A stretch of 64,000 bases of DNA from Gordonia spumicola (GTDB lineage Bacteria > Actinomycetota > Actinomycetes > Mycobacteriales > Mycobacteriaceae), in contig NZ_BJOV01000002.1 of the NCBI RefSeq assembly GCF_009932475.1, positions 744,001 through 808,000 of the forward strand. The letters run 5' to 3'. Below the pieces are notes generated by a model that saw only the letters and a program-made list of their open reading frames with translations, was not told the DNA's origin and did not search any database. The translations under genes were made by a program, and so were the position numbers. Position 1 is the first letter of the stretch, and every line of letters starts with the position of its first letter. This document shows, one piece after another, positions 44,026 to 52,543 of this stretch.

Positions 44026-45144
44026 TCATTCCTTCGTGTCGACGAGAGCGGTGTCGGCGGTGGCGGGGAGTTCGTCGTCTCCCTCGCGGCGCCTGCGGAT
44101 GATGCTGGTGATCAGTGCGGCGACGATCAGGACGACGCCGACCATGCCGGTGACGATCTCCGGGACCGGCGTTCCGATCGAGTACATGAGGATGAACGCC
44201 AGCGCGCCGATCGCCCAGTGCGCGCCGTGCTCGAGGTAGACGTATTCCGACAGCGTGCCCTGGCGGACCAGGTAGACGGTCAGCGAACGGACGAACAGGG
44301 CGCCGATGAGGCCGAGGCCGAGGGCGATCAGGATCGGGTCGGCGGTGATGGCGAATGCGCCGATGACGCCGTCGAACGAGAAGCTGGCGTCGAGGACCTC
44401 GAGGTACAGGAACAGGAAGAAGCCTGCCTTGCCCGCGGCCTTCGCGAGGTCGGACGGGCCGGTCGACGGCTCGTCGCCTTCCTCGTCGACGTTGAACAGT
44501 TCGCCGAGACCGTTGACCAGGATGTACGAGATCATGCCGAGGACGCCCGCGATCATGACTGTCGACTGTTCACCGTCGTGCGCGATGAACGCCGCGGTGA
44601 TCACGAGAACGGTCGATGCGATGACGACCGACAGCTGGTCGAGCTTGCCGATGCGGATCAGCGGGCGCTCCAGCCACGACAGCCAGGTGATCTCTTTGTC
44701 CTCGAAGATGAAGCCGAGGAACAGCATCAGCAGGAACATGCCGCCGAACGCCGCGATCTGCGGGTGGGCGTCGGTGATGATCGTCTCGTAGCTGGGGTCG
44801 CCGTTCGCGAAGTGAGCCGCGCCGTCAGCGGGCGGGTTCAGAGCCAGATCGAGGGCCTGCACCGGGTTGAGGCCGGACGCGATCCACACGACTGCCAGCG
44901 GGAACACCAGGCGCATGCCGAAGACGGCGATGACGATGCCGATGGTGAGGAAGATCTTCTGCCAGAACTCGCTCATCCGCCGCAGGACGGTCGCGTTGAT
45001 GACTGCGTTGTCGAACGACAGTGACACTTCGAGCACGCCGAGGATCAATGTCAGGACGAGCGCTTCGGGCCCGCCGTACAGGAACGCGACGACGAGGGCC
45101 ACGATCGAGATCAGGAAGGACATTCCGAAAATTCGAAGGATCAC
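44026..45144 (-). CDS. TerC-type integral membrane protein (DUF475 branch)
   Basis: A 372-residue membrane protein with about nine helices. The signature acidic intramembrane motifs are GVLEVSLSFDNAVINATVLR near residue 37 and EVLDASFSFDGVIGAFAIT near 225. They are the paired metal-site motifs of the TerC/DUF475 group, thought to bind or export metal ions such as manganese and to anchor the Ter complex. It starts at GTG 45144, 97 bases downstream of the TerD stop and past a terminator-like hairpin. It is coupled with the TerA-like gene. Confidence 0.9.
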   Translation of the reverse strand: MILRIFGMSFLISIVALVVAFLYGGPEALVLTLILGVLEVSLSFDNAVINATVLRRMSEFWQKIFLTIGIVIAVFGMRLVFPLAVVWIASGLNPVQALDLALNPPADGAAHFANGDPSYETIITDAHPQIAAFGGMFLLMLFLGFIFEDKEITWLSWLERPLIRIGKLDQLSVVIASTVLVITAAFIAHDGEQSTVMIAGVLGMISYILVNGLGELFNVDEEGDEPSTGPSDLAKAAGKAGFFLFLYLEVLDASFSFDGVIGAFAITADPILIALGLGLIGALFVRSLTVYLVRQGTLSEYVYLEHGAHWAIGALAFILMYSIGTPVPEIVTGMVGVVLIVAALITSIIRRRREGDDELPATADTALVDTKE

Positions 45145-45178
45145 GTGCGGTGACGGCCTTTCTCAAGGGAGGTGCGGC

Positions 45179-45213
45179 GACGCACCGACGAGCGGGCTGC
45201 TCGTCGGTGCGTC
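45179..45213 (-). terminator. Hairpin between terD and terC
   Basis: A perfect 15-bp stem, GACGCACCGACGAGC (45179-45193) and its complement (45199-45213), with a five-base loop lies between the two genes. It may terminate most terD transcripts or attenuate read-through into terC, giving more TerD than TerC. Confidence 0.65.
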
Positions 45214-45240
45214 GGCGGTGTTTCTTGGGTGTGTCGGCGG

Positions 45241-45816
45241 TCAGACGTTGACGCCGAAGTCGCGGGCGATTCCCGCCAGACCCGATGCGTAGCCCTGGCC
45301 GATGGCGCGGAACTTCCAGTCGGCGCCGTTGCGGTACAGCTCGCCGAAGACCATCGCGGTCTCGGTCGATGCGTCTTCCGACAGGTCGTAGCGGGCGATC
45401 TCCGAGCCGTTCGCGCGGTTGACGACGCGGATGAACGCGTTGCGGACCTGGCCGAACGACTGGCTGCGCGCGTCCGCGTCGTAGATCGAGACGGGGAAGA
45501 CGATCGACTCGATGGTCGGGGGCACCGCGGCGAGGTCGACGTTGATGACCTCGTCGTCGCCGTCCCCGTCACCGGTCAGGTTGTCGCCGAGGTGCTCGAT
45601 CGAGCCGTCCGGCGAGCGCAGGTTGTTGAAGAAGATGAAGTGCTGGTCGGAGACGACCTTCTTCTCGGCGTTCAGCGCGATGGCACTGCCGTCGAGGTCG
45701 AAGTCGGTGCCGGTGGTGGTGCGCACGTCCCAGCCGAGGCCGATCGAGACGGCGGTCAGGCCGGGGGCCTCCTTGGTCAGGGAGACGTTGCCGCCCTTGG
45801 TCAAGCTCACACCCAT
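45241..45816 (-). CDS. TerD family calcium-binding stress protein
   Basis: A 191-residue TerD with all canonical blocks: [56 protein letters not shown] and the terminal DFGVNV. It is a near twin of the TerD at 17559-18134. It is the first gene of the 29-kb minus-strand block, with AAAGG ahead of the ATG at 45816. The hairpin after it suggests it is the most expressed gene of the operon. TerD calcium binding is known for the family; the stimulus here is not known. Confidence 0.93.
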   Translation of the reverse strand: MGVSLTKGGNVSLTKEAPGLTAVSIGLGWDVRTTTGTDFDLDGSAIALNAEKKVVSDQHFIFFNNLRSPDGSIEHLGDNLTGDGDGDDEVINVDLAAVPPTIESIVFPVSIYDADARSQSFGQVRNAFIRVVNRANGSEIARYDLSEDASTETAMVFGELYRNGADWKFRAIGQGYASGLAGIARDFGVNV

Positions 45817-46056
45817 GTGCAGTGCCTTTCGTTCTCGACGAGCGCTCGGCTCGCGGTTTCGGTGTCTTCGACACCAGACTATGTGTGTTCGGGCGCGGAA
45901 GCGGAGGTCATCGGCTGATCGAACGACGCCGACCCTGTACGCCGCCCCACAGCGCAGAGAGTAACCGGAAATCCGGTTTGCGGCATCGGGGAGTTCCCCG
46001 ATCCCACGCACAGCGGAACGAACCGTGACTTCTCATCGAACTCACAGACGATCCCA
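45817..46056. other. Upstream region of the Ter block, no gene seen
   Basis: These 240 bases lie between the divergent TerD and the small gene at 46133. The reading frames are short and unlike the local codon use. The Ter promoter must lie in the first part, but I see no clear -35/-10 pair for it. The stretch AACCGGAAATCCGGTTTGC (45963-45981) contains an imperfect inverted repeat that could be a regulator site. Confidence 0.4.
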
Positions 46057-46085
46057 TTGTGATAGAACACACTTTCGACTAGACT
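46057..46085 (+). promoter_or_regulatory. Strong SigA-type promoter upstream of a small gene
   Basis: TTGTGA (46057-46062), a 17-base spacer and TAGACT (46080-46085) match the housekeeping consensus well. The predicted start near 46092 gives a 41-base leader before the ATG at 46133, which has GAGGAGG in front of it. Confidence 0.6.
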
Positions 46086-46132
46086 GGAGATACCAACTAA
46101 ACACGACATTCCCGCCGAGGAGGTGACACCCG

Positions 46133-46388
46133 ATGACATTCTCGAACGGTCCAACCGTCGCGGGTCGGCGTCGACGCTCGCGTGTTCGCCGAAGTGTCCG
46201 AACGCGGTGCCTACCGCGATCTGGGTTCGCAGATGCCCGGCAAGTACCTGGAAGGGCAGTTGCGTCTGTCCGCTCGTGCTCGCCATCAGCGGGAAGAAGC
46301 GGCACTGAACCTGAACGCGATGTTCAACTTCTCCGGCGAACAGCTCGATCCGCCGCTGCCTGCTACGTCCGCTCGGTTCACTGAATGA
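46133..46388 (+). pseudogene. Small unknown gene, apparently frameshifted
   Basis: A good promoter and GAGGAGG lead to ATG 46133, but that frame soon becomes arginine-rich and unlike a protein. From about 46160 the frame that ends at 46388 reads like real coding sequence, with local codon use: VGVDARVFAEVSERGAYRDL, then SQMPGKYLEGQLRLSARARH and NLNAMFNFSGEQLDPPLP. A one-base indel near 46140-46180, or a programmed shift, would join the start to this frame. An independent start at GTG 46182 is possible but has no ribosome-binding site. The family is not recognised. Confidence 0.4.
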
Positions 46389-46464
46389 CCCGGGAGTCGG
46401 ATTCGCCCGTTCGATCGGGAAGACCGCTTATGCTGCTGCCAGTCGAACGAACAGGAGTTCACGC

Positions 46465-47295
46465 ATGAACCCCCACAACCCGGGCCCTGGACCGCAGGCG
46501 CCGATGGCACCGATGGGACCACCGATGACCGGACCCATGCCGCCACCGGGGCCGCCTCGCCCGCCGATGGACATCACGCGTATGGCGTCGGCGGCGGTCC
46601 TCGTCAGTGGACTCGTCGTGCTCTTCTCGTCGCTGTTCGACCTGTACTCGGTCGAGGTGTCGCCCGGTGCCGTCGAAGACTCGGTCAGCGGAAAGGTGAA
46701 CGTCGGCATCGGCTTCTACACGGTGGTGCCGTTCAACGCGCCCGTCGTCGCGCTCGCACTCCCGATCCTCGGGCTCATCGCCGCGCTCACTGCGCTGCCC
46801 GGCGTCCTCGGCCGACGGCAAGCGACCCTAGTATCGGCGGTCAGTGCGATCGCCGCGACACTCCTCGGCTTCGTCCTGATGGTGTCGAACCCGCTGCCCG
46901 ACGTCGAGCTAACCGGCGACCTCAAGCGTGAGGCCGGTGACGAACTCAAGAAGCTCGGGATCTCATCGGTCGACGAACTCGTCGACCGAGTCGTCGACAT
47001 CGGACCAGGCACGGGCCTGATCTTGTCGCTCGTATTCAGCGTCCTCGCGGCCGCTGCCGCAGTGGTCGTCTACCTGCGCAGTCCGGCCGGGGATCGACCG
47101 CCCGTGATCGTCGGTCCCGGTCCCACACCGCCGCAGGTCCCGATGGGCCCGACGTCGGTGGGCTTCCCGCAGGCGCCGCCCGCGCAGCAGGCCCACTGGG
47201 CCGCGATGCCCGCCGTTCCCGCTCCCGGCCCCCTGCCCGACCACGCGCCGGGACCGATGATGCCCGGCCCCGGCGGGCACATGGGGACGCCGTGA
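46465..47295 (+). CDS. Proline-rich four-TM membrane protein
   Basis: A 276-residue protein. Pro/Gly/Met-rich ends (residues 1-36 and 210-276) flank four membrane helices at about 39-60, 90-112, 118-140 and 180-203. An extracytoplasmic loop between helices 3 and 4 contains GDLKREAGDELKKLGISSVD. AGGAG precedes the ATG. The stop overlaps the next membrane protein (GTGA), so both are made together. The function is unknown. Its proline-rich tails resemble in style those of the VWA/NPFGP proteins but have no shared motif. Confidence 0.8.
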   Translation: MNPHNPGPGPQAPMAPMGPPMTGPMPPPGPPRPPMDITRMASAAVLVSGLVVLFSSLFDLYSVEVSPGAVEDSVSGKVNVGIGFYTVVPFNAPVVALALPILGLIAALTALPGVLGRRQATLVSAVSAIAATLLGFVLMVSNPLPDVELTGDLKREAGDELKKLGISSVDELVDRVVDIGPGTGLILSLVFSVLAAAAAVVVYLRSPAGDRPPVIVGPGPTPPQVPMGPTSVGFPQAPPAQQAHWAAMPAVPAPGPLPDHAPGPMMPGPGGHMGTP

Positions 47296-47885
47296 AGCCG
47301 GACCGCCTCGTCGCGGCGGTGACCGCGGTCGTCGGACTCATCGGGCTCGGCCTCACCTTGCTACCGTTGGTCACCTTCAAAGCTAGCGAGCGGGCGATCA
47401 AGTCCGGTGCCATCGACAGTGTGTTGTACGGCACCGACTCGTTCAACGCGGAAAAGTGGGAGGAACGATGCCGCCGGTACAACGAGTTCTGCTCCGGTGG
47501 AGGCGGCGCGCGACTCGACGTCAGCATGTTCGATCTCATCGCATCGTCGTACGCGGCCATCGCCATCGTCCCGATCGCGCTCGCACTCTGTGGCGCGGCA
47601 GGCGCGATGACCGTGTGGCGCACTCACGATCCGCGCGTGTTCACCGCAGTCACGGCCGTGAGCCTCGGCGCACTCGTTGTACTCCTGTTCACCGCGCTCA
47701 ACCCGTCGGTCGCCGTCTCGGGGACCGGTGACTTCCGTGACTGGGGATCCGCAGGTTCGACGATCGGCTCCGAGGACTTCTCGGCGAGCGTCGGCGCGGG
47801 CCTGTACCTCTCGGCGATCGCTCTCGCCGCGATCCTCGGCGTCAACGCGTGGCGAGCGCTGACCGCACTGCGGGCGGCCCGATAG
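47292..47885 (+). CDS. Four-TM membrane protein coupled to the preceding gene
   Basis: A 197-residue protein from GTG 47292, which overlaps the upstream stop. Helices are at about 5-27, 87-107, 115-136 and 167-187. The first extracytoplasmic loop of about 60 residues has two cysteines (RCRRYNEFCSGGGG) that could form a disulfide. It is probably a paralogue or partner of the protein before it. The stop TAG forms part of the -10-like TAGCGT of the next gene. No family is recognised. Confidence 0.8.
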   Translation: MKPDRLVAAVTAVVGLIGLGLTLLPLVTFKASERAIKSGAIDSVLYGTDSFNAEKWEERCRRYNEFCSGGGGARLDVSMFDLIASSYAAIAIVPIALALCGAAGAMTVWRTHDPRVFTAVTAVSLGALVVLLFTALNPSVAVSGTGDFRDWGSAGSTIGSEDFSASVGAGLYLSAIALAAILGVNAWRALTALRAAR

Positions 47886-47888
47886 CGT
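47883..47888 (+). promoter_or_regulatory. -10 element of the BadF-type kinase gene (leaderless type)
   Basis: TAGCGT is followed by six bases and then GTG 47895, with no ribosome-binding site. This predicts a leaderless transcript starting at the coding region. Confidence 0.45.
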
Positions 47889-47894
47889 GGACCG

Positions 47895-48827
47895 GTGATC
47901 GTCGCCCTCGACTCCGGTGGGACAAGCAGCAAGGCGCTCGTCATCGACGGGCCGGTGACCAGGCGATTCGAGAGCTCGGCGACGCTGTCGGGCTATCTGG
48001 ATCCGTCGCGAATCCAGGCGGTGCTGCGGCAGATTCTCGCACCGATCCACGACGCGCACGAGCCGTCCGGCCCGGTGACCGTTCGGATCGCCGCCGCAGG
48101 ATTCATAGACGGTCTGCGGCCCGTGTATCGGAAGGCCGCGCTCGACGTCCTGCATCACGGTTTCGGCGGCGCGGTCGTCGAGGTGAGCATCGCCAACGAC
48201 GCCGTGGCACTGCTCGTCGGGCACGACGCTGACGCGGTCGTCGTCGCCGGCACCGGATCGAACGTCCTCGTCCGCGCTTCCGACGGGCGCGTGGTCCAAG
48301 GCGGCGGCCACGACTGGGTCGCGGCGGACGACGGATCGGCGTTCTGGATCGGACTCCACGGGATCCGACAGGTGGCGCGCGACCATGACGACTGCGTCGA
48401 CACTCCCCTGGTCAGGGCATGCGAGGCCGCGTATTCCCGCACCGACGTCGCACGGACCCTGCGCGATCTCGCCGTCGCGGGTCCGACGATGAAGGCCGAC
48501 ATAGCGGCGTTCGCGCGCAGCGTCGCCGCGACGGCCACGGACGGAGATCCCGCCAGCCGCGCGATCATCGACGGACAGGCGGCCGCTCTCGCGCAGCTCG
48601 TCGACCGGACGGTCGCCCGTGCGGAGATCGCCCGTCCCATCCGGGTGGTCGGATGCGGAGGAATGTTCAACGACGCGGCCTATCGGGCCGCGATCCGAGC
48701 GCGCGTCGCATCCGACGTGGAGTGGACCATCGTCGACGACGGGCTCAGCGCTCTGACGTCGGCCGACGCCCGGTGGGACGTCGATCTCGGCTCCGCTACT
48801 CCCCTGCGTGTGACCCGCGCCGGATGA
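47895..48827 (+). CDS. BadF/BadG-type ATPase, probable N-acetylglucosamine kinase
   Basis: A 310-residue ASKHA-fold protein: phosphate-1 motif VALDSGGTSSKALVIDG at the N-terminus, adenosine-region ADAVVVAGTGSNVLVR (about 112-127) and GGHDWVAADDGSAFWIGLHG. This is the BadF/BadG/BcrA family in the single-domain size range typical of amino-sugar kinases, which recycle cell-wall GlcNAc or glucosamine. No sugar transporter is adjacent, so the substrate is inferred. It starts at a GTG ten bases after the membrane-protein stop. Confidence 0.82.
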   Translation: MIVALDSGGTSSKALVIDGPVTRRFESSATLSGYLDPSRIQAVLRQILAPIHDAHEPSGPVTVRIAAAGFIDGLRPVYRKAALDVLHHGFGGAVVEVSIANDAVALLVGHDADAVVVAGTGSNVLVRASDGRVVQGGGHDWVAADDGSAFWIGLHGIRQVARDHDDCVDTPLVRACEAAYSRTDVARTLRDLAVAGPTMKADIAAFARSVAATATDGDPASRAIIDGQAAALAQLVDRTVARAEIARPIRVVGCGGMFNDAAYRAAIRARVASDVEWTIVDDGLSALTSADARWDVDLGSATPLRVTRAG

Positions 48828-48928
48828 CTGTCATCGAAACGGTTGAATGCTGAACTCCGGCAGGGGATTTCGAGGTGATGAGCGATACGGTCGAGAAAGG
48901 TGTGGCACCGGATCTTCAGGGGTGAGTC

Positions 48929-49576
48929 GTGGTCGTCAGACGGATCGGCGTGGTCGAGGACCACGCGTCAGTGGTGCTCGGCATCGAGGTGATGCTCGCC
49001 GACAGTCCGGGCCTCGCGGTCGTCACGTCGGCGACGACGGTCCCCGAACTCCTCGCGGGACGGCCCGACCTCGACCTCGTCCTGCTCGACCTGCGGCTCG
49101 CCGACGGATCGTCTCCCTTCACGAACGTCGAAGCCCTGCGGGCCGCAGGCCTGGAAGTGCTCGTCTTCACCGGAGCCGAGAACCCCTACATGGTGCGCCT
49201 GGCCGCGAAGGCAGGTGTCCTCGGCATCGTTCGGAAGTCGGCCCCGGTCGACGCCGTCGTCGAGGCGATCGAGGCCGCAGCGGCCGGCCTGCCCGTCGTG
49301 ACCACCGAATGGGCCGCCGCCATCGACGGCGATCCCGACCTGTCCGAGGTGGGCCTGAGTCCCCGCCAGCAGGAGGTCCTCGCCCTGTACGCCTCGGGTG
49401 AGAAGGCCGACCGCGTCGCGCGGTTGACGGGCCTGTCGCGGGAGACGATCAACGACTACGTCGCCCGAATCCGGGCCAAGTACGCGGCCGCCGGGCGTCC
49501 CGCCGCGACCAAGGTGGACCTGTACATGCGCGCCGTCGAGGACGGCCTGCTCCCGATGCCCGAGCGTCCGGCCTGA
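48929..49576 (+). CDS. Response regulator with LuxR-like C-terminal HTH
   Basis: A 215-residue two-domain protein from GTG 48929 with AGGGGTGAG ahead. The receiver has the acidic pocket (GVVEDHA), the phospho-acceptor Asp in LVLLDLRLADG (about residue 52) and the Lys in IVRKSAP. The HTH is LSPRQQEVLALYASGEKADR with RLTGLSRETINDYVARIRAK. The C-terminal tail AAGRPAATKVDLYMRAVEDG is shared by two other HTH proteins nearby (51895-52542 and 52544-52831). Its stop is coupled with the kinase start. Confidence 0.88.
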   Translation: MVVRRIGVVEDHASVVLGIEVMLADSPGLAVVTSATTVPELLAGRPDLDLVLLDLRLADGSSPFTNVEALRAAGLEVLVFTGAENPYMVRLAAKAGVLGIVRKSAPVDAVVEAIEAAAAGLPVVTTEWAAAIDGDPDLSEVGLSPRQQEVLALYASGEKADRVARLTGLSRETINDYVARIRAKYAAAGRPAATKVDLYMRAVEDGLLPMPERPA

Positions 49577-50757
49577 TGGTCCTGTCGCTGGACTCGACGA
49601 CCGGAGAGAACCTGGACCGGATCCTCCGGATGTTCGCCAGGTTCACCACGGTCGGCTACGTGGCGTACGCGCTGATGCTGTCCGGATCGGTCGTCGAGTG
49701 GGCCGAACGCACTCCGGTGTGGTGGACGCCGGTCGCGGTCGCGCTGGTGTTCGGGACCGGTCTGGTCCCAGGCCTGCTGTCGTTCCGGGAGAGCGTCCGC
49801 GCCATCCGATGGTCGGGGGCGGTGGCGGCGACGTCGTTCCTCGTGGTCGTCGCGTCGTTCCCGTTCGTCTGGAACGGCAACGGCGTTCCCATCGACAACG
49901 GGGTGTGGTTCGCGGCGTTCCCCGGACTCGCGTCGATCGCCGCCGTCATCGCGTGGCCGTCGTGGATCGCGTTCTCGCACATGGTGATCGGGTGCGTGTC
50001 CGTGCAGGTGATCAACATGTGGGTCCGCGACGGCGCGACGATCGGCGGACTGTTCCCGGAGATCGCGTTCGCGATCATGTTCTGCAGCCTGTTCGTCGGC
50101 GGGTCGGTGATGGCGCTGCGCACCGGGCGGATCCTCGACACCACCACCGCGCAGACGCACGCCGCAGCCGAGGCCGCGGCATCGCAGCGCGGCCGCATGG
50201 TGGAACGTGAGCGCTTCGACGCGTTGACGCACGACGGCGTCATGGCGACCCTGCTCGTCGCATCGCGTGCGGGGGCGTCCGAGCAGGTCGGCGCGTTGGC
50301 GAAGGCGACGATCACCGAACTCGACGACATCAGGTCCGGCGTGCGGACCGACCGCCCCTTCACGTTGGACGAGGCCGTCGTCCACCTGCGGGCGGCCACC
50401 GCCGACGCCGACGACAGGGCGGCGTTCACGTGCGTGTCCGACGGCGACGGCAAGGCTCCGTCCGACGCCGTGTGGGCGCTGGGCGCGGCCCTGTCGGAAG
50501 CGCTGCGGAACAGTGTCCGTCACGCGGGCGCGACAGCGGTCCGACGCGTGGACGTCGCGACGTCGCCGGGCCGGATATCGGTGCGGGCGTCCGACGACGG
50601 CGTCGGCTTCGACCCGTCGGCCGTGGCGCCGCACCGGCTGGGCGTCGCCGTGAGCATCCGCGGTCGGATGGCGTCGTTGCCGGGCGGAACGTCCGACGTG
50701 TCGAGCAGTCCGGGCGGTGGGACCGTCGTCTCGCTGGGGTGGACCGAGAATGACTGA
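49576..50757 (+). CDS. Sensor histidine kinase
   Basis: A 393-residue kinase. Five to six membrane helices fill residues 20-190. A coiled segment then leads to the HisKA_3-like phospho-acceptor in RFDALTHDGVMATLL (about residue 216). The ATPase domain has the N-box ALSEALRNSVRHAGA, G1 SDDGVGFDP and G2 SSPGGGTVVSLGW. It shares a base with the response-regulator stop. Its short loops mean it probably senses a membrane or intracellular signal. Confidence 0.88.
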   Translation: MVLSLDSTTGENLDRILRMFARFTTVGYVAYALMLSGSVVEWAERTPVWWTPVAVALVFGTGLVPGLLSFRESVRAIRWSGAVAATSFLVVVASFPFVWNGNGVPIDNGVWFAAFPGLASIAAVIAWPSWIAFSHMVIGCVSVQVINMWVRDGATIGGLFPEIAFAIMFCSLFVGGSVMALRTGRILDTTTAQTHAAAEAAASQRGRMVERERFDALTHDGVMATLLVASRAGASEQVGALAKATITELDDIRSGVRTDRPFTLDEAVVHLRAATADADDRAAFTCVSDGDGKAPSDAVWALGAALSEALRNSVRHAGATAVRRVDVATSPGRISVRASDDGVGFDPSAVAPHRLGVAVSIRGRMASLPGGTSDVSSSPGGGTVVSLGWTEND

Positions 50758-51775
50758 GCGAGTCGACGCGGGCGACGTCCGCGAGCTGATGGGCCTGCAC
50801 TCGGCGGCGGCTCGCATCCTCGTCGGGTGGTTCGTCCTCACCTACGGGGTGCTGGCCGCCACGACGGCGGAACCGGGCGGGCTGCTGTTCGAACTTGCGG
50901 GTTGGGCGCTCGTGAGCATCGCCGCGGTCGGGGTGATCACCGCGGTCGGAGACCCGCTTCCGCTCGGGTGGACGGCGTTCATGACCGCGGCCGGGCCGGG
51001 TGCGACGCTGCTGGTCTTGTCCACGCTGCCCGCCACACCGGGCGCGTTGCAGTTGTGGCCGCTGTCCGCGTCGACCGCCGTCGCCACGTACATGTGCGTC
51101 CGCGGCCGGACGCTGTGCGGCTGGGCCTCGATGATCCTCGCGATCGCCGTCACGATGGTGTGGGCGAGTGTCTCGGGCCAGGGCGCCGGATACGGGTTCA
51201 CCGTGTCGCTGATCAATCTGGCTCCGCTGGTCATGGCGACGTTCTTCGCGTGGACCATCCGACCCGCGGCACGCGACATCTTCCTCCTCCGACTGCAGGG
51301 CACGCAGCGGGCCGCGGCGGAGGCCGCGCACCGGGCGGTCCTCGACGAGCGTGACCGGCAACTCGTCGGACTCGACACGCTGGCGCGGCCGCTGCTGGAA
51401 CGTCTCACCGATCCGTCCGCGCTGTCCGACGAGGAACGACGCGCATGCGGGCTCCTCGAAGCGCAGCTGCGCGACTCCCTCCGGGCCAGGTCGTTGGCGG
51501 TGCCGGTGGTCACGGAGGCGGCGCGTTCGGCGCGCGGCCGCGGAGTCGACGTGATGCTGCTCGACGATCACGGACTCGACAACGCGCCCGCGGACACAGT
51601 GGATCGGATCGTCGGGACGGTCGCCGAGTCGCTCGACTCCACGGAGTCGGGGACGTTGACGATCCGGATCCTGCCGCCGGGCCGGGAATGGTTGATGACC
51701 GTCGTCCAGAGTGCGGGCGACGTCATCGATCGGCGCGTCTACGACTCCGACGGGCTGCTGGGGCATGTCTCCTAG
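50750..51775 (+). CDS. Kinase-less membrane paralogue of the histidine kinase
   Basis: A 341-residue protein that overlaps the kinase by eight bases. It has about six membrane helices (residues 25-175) and then a helical cytoplasmic part where the kinase histidine would be. That part reads EAAHRAVLDERDRQLVGLDT with no His-Asp pair. No N-box or G-boxes follow, only a degenerate ATPase-like end with LTIRILPPGREWLMTVVQS. It is probably a signalling subunit that pairs with the active kinase, not an enzyme. No mutation breaks the frame, so it is maintained. Confidence 0.7.
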   Translation: MTERVDAGDVRELMGLHSAAARILVGWFVLTYGVLAATTAEPGGLLFELAGWALVSIAAVGVITAVGDPLPLGWTAFMTAAGPGATLLVLSTLPATPGALQLWPLSASTAVATYMCVRGRTLCGWASMILAIAVTMVWASVSGQGAGYGFTVSLINLAPLVMATFFAWTIRPAARDIFLLRLQGTQRAAAEAAHRAVLDERDRQLVGLDTLARPLLERLTDPSALSDEERRACGLLEAQLRDSLRARSLAVPVVTEAARSARGRGVDVMLLDDHGLDNAPADTVDRIVGTVAESLDSTESGTLTIRILPPGREWLMTVVQSAGDVIDRRVYDSDGLLGHVS

Positions 51776-51894
51776 TCCAGGGACCCTGATCGGGTGTCAT
51801 CCGATCGGTTCCCCCGAAAAGTCGGGTCTGTCGCCGGCTCGGCGAGCGTCTTACGGTGTCTGCGACACGTGTACGCAATGGGAGGTAGGACGAG
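51776..51894. other. Gap before the second regulator
   Basis: A 119-base non-coding stretch. GGGAGGTAGGACGAG directly before 51895 is the ribosome-binding region. The palindrome ACACGTGT near 51868 may be a regulator half-site, but it is too short to be sure. Confidence 0.3.
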
Positions 51895-52542
51895 ATGACG
51901 GTGACCGGATCGGACGTCCGTGGACTCGTGGACCGGGCGCATACGATCCCCACGGGCAGGCGGGCCGTCCCGATCAGCGTCGAGCTGCCGCGGACGGACG
52001 GGACCGTCGGTCTCCTCGATGTCCGACCGTTCGAGGCCGCGGCCATGCAGTCGTGGTTGGGATCGATCGGGCATCGCGCCCGCGTCATCGTCGCCGCCGA
52101 CCTGCGGGCGTCGGAGGTCCCGTCGGTCGTCATCGCGCGTGACCCGCAGGCGATCGACCCCCGCGTGGCTCGGCACCTGCGGAACGTCCGGTTCATCGCC
52201 GTCACCGATCGCCCGACGGACGGGACGTCGTCGGCGGTCGTGGTGATCGTCGACTCCCCGACCGCGCCCGACGAGGTGCAGGCCGTCGTGGACGGCGTGC
52301 TCGGCGGGCGACGACGCGGCGCCAGAATCCGACTGTCCGAACGCGAACTCGACGTCATGACGACGTACGTCATGGGAGCCACGGTCTCCAAGACCGCGGC
52401 GAAGCACTTCATCGCCGAGGCCACCGTGCGAACGCACTACCAGCGGGTCACCCGCCGCTACGAGGAGGCGGGGCGGCCCGTCGCCAACAAGTCGCAGCTC
52501 CTCGTGCGGATGGTCTCCGACGGCTGGATCGAGCTGGAGTGA
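51895..52542 (+). CDS. LuxR-type regulator with degenerate receiver domain
   Basis: A 215-residue protein. The N-terminal half is alpha/beta and receiver-like, but it lacks the acidic pocket and phospho-acceptor Asp. The HTH (RLSERELDVMTTYVMGATVS, then HFIAEATVRTHYQRVTRRYE) and tail GRPVANKSQLLVRMVSDGW match the response regulator at 48929. It has GGGAGGT before the ATG. It is likely controlled by protein contact rather than phosphorylation. It is convergent with a shorter relative whose stop lies two bases away. Confidence 0.82.
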   Translation: MTVTGSDVRGLVDRAHTIPTGRRAVPISVELPRTDGTVGLLDVRPFEAAAMQSWLGSIGHRARVIVAADLRASEVPSVVIARDPQAIDPRVARHLRNVRFIAVTDRPTDGTSSAVVVIVDSPTAPDEVQAVVDGVLGGRRRGARIRLSERELDVMTTYVMGATVSKTAAKHFIAEATVRTHYQRVTRRYEEAGRPVANKSQLLVRMVSDGWIELE

Positions 52543-52543
52543 C

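Noticed and set aside
17559-45816. Interpretation of the Ter block as a prophage or integrative element
   Set aside because: There is no integrase, no att-like direct repeat at the ends, no phage structural gene, and base composition is like that of the flanks.
51361-51500. Phospho-acceptor histidine in the second membrane protein of the two-component locus
   Set aside because: The position reads DERDRQLVGLDTLARPL with no His-Asp pair and no ATPase boxes downstream, so it is not a working kinase.
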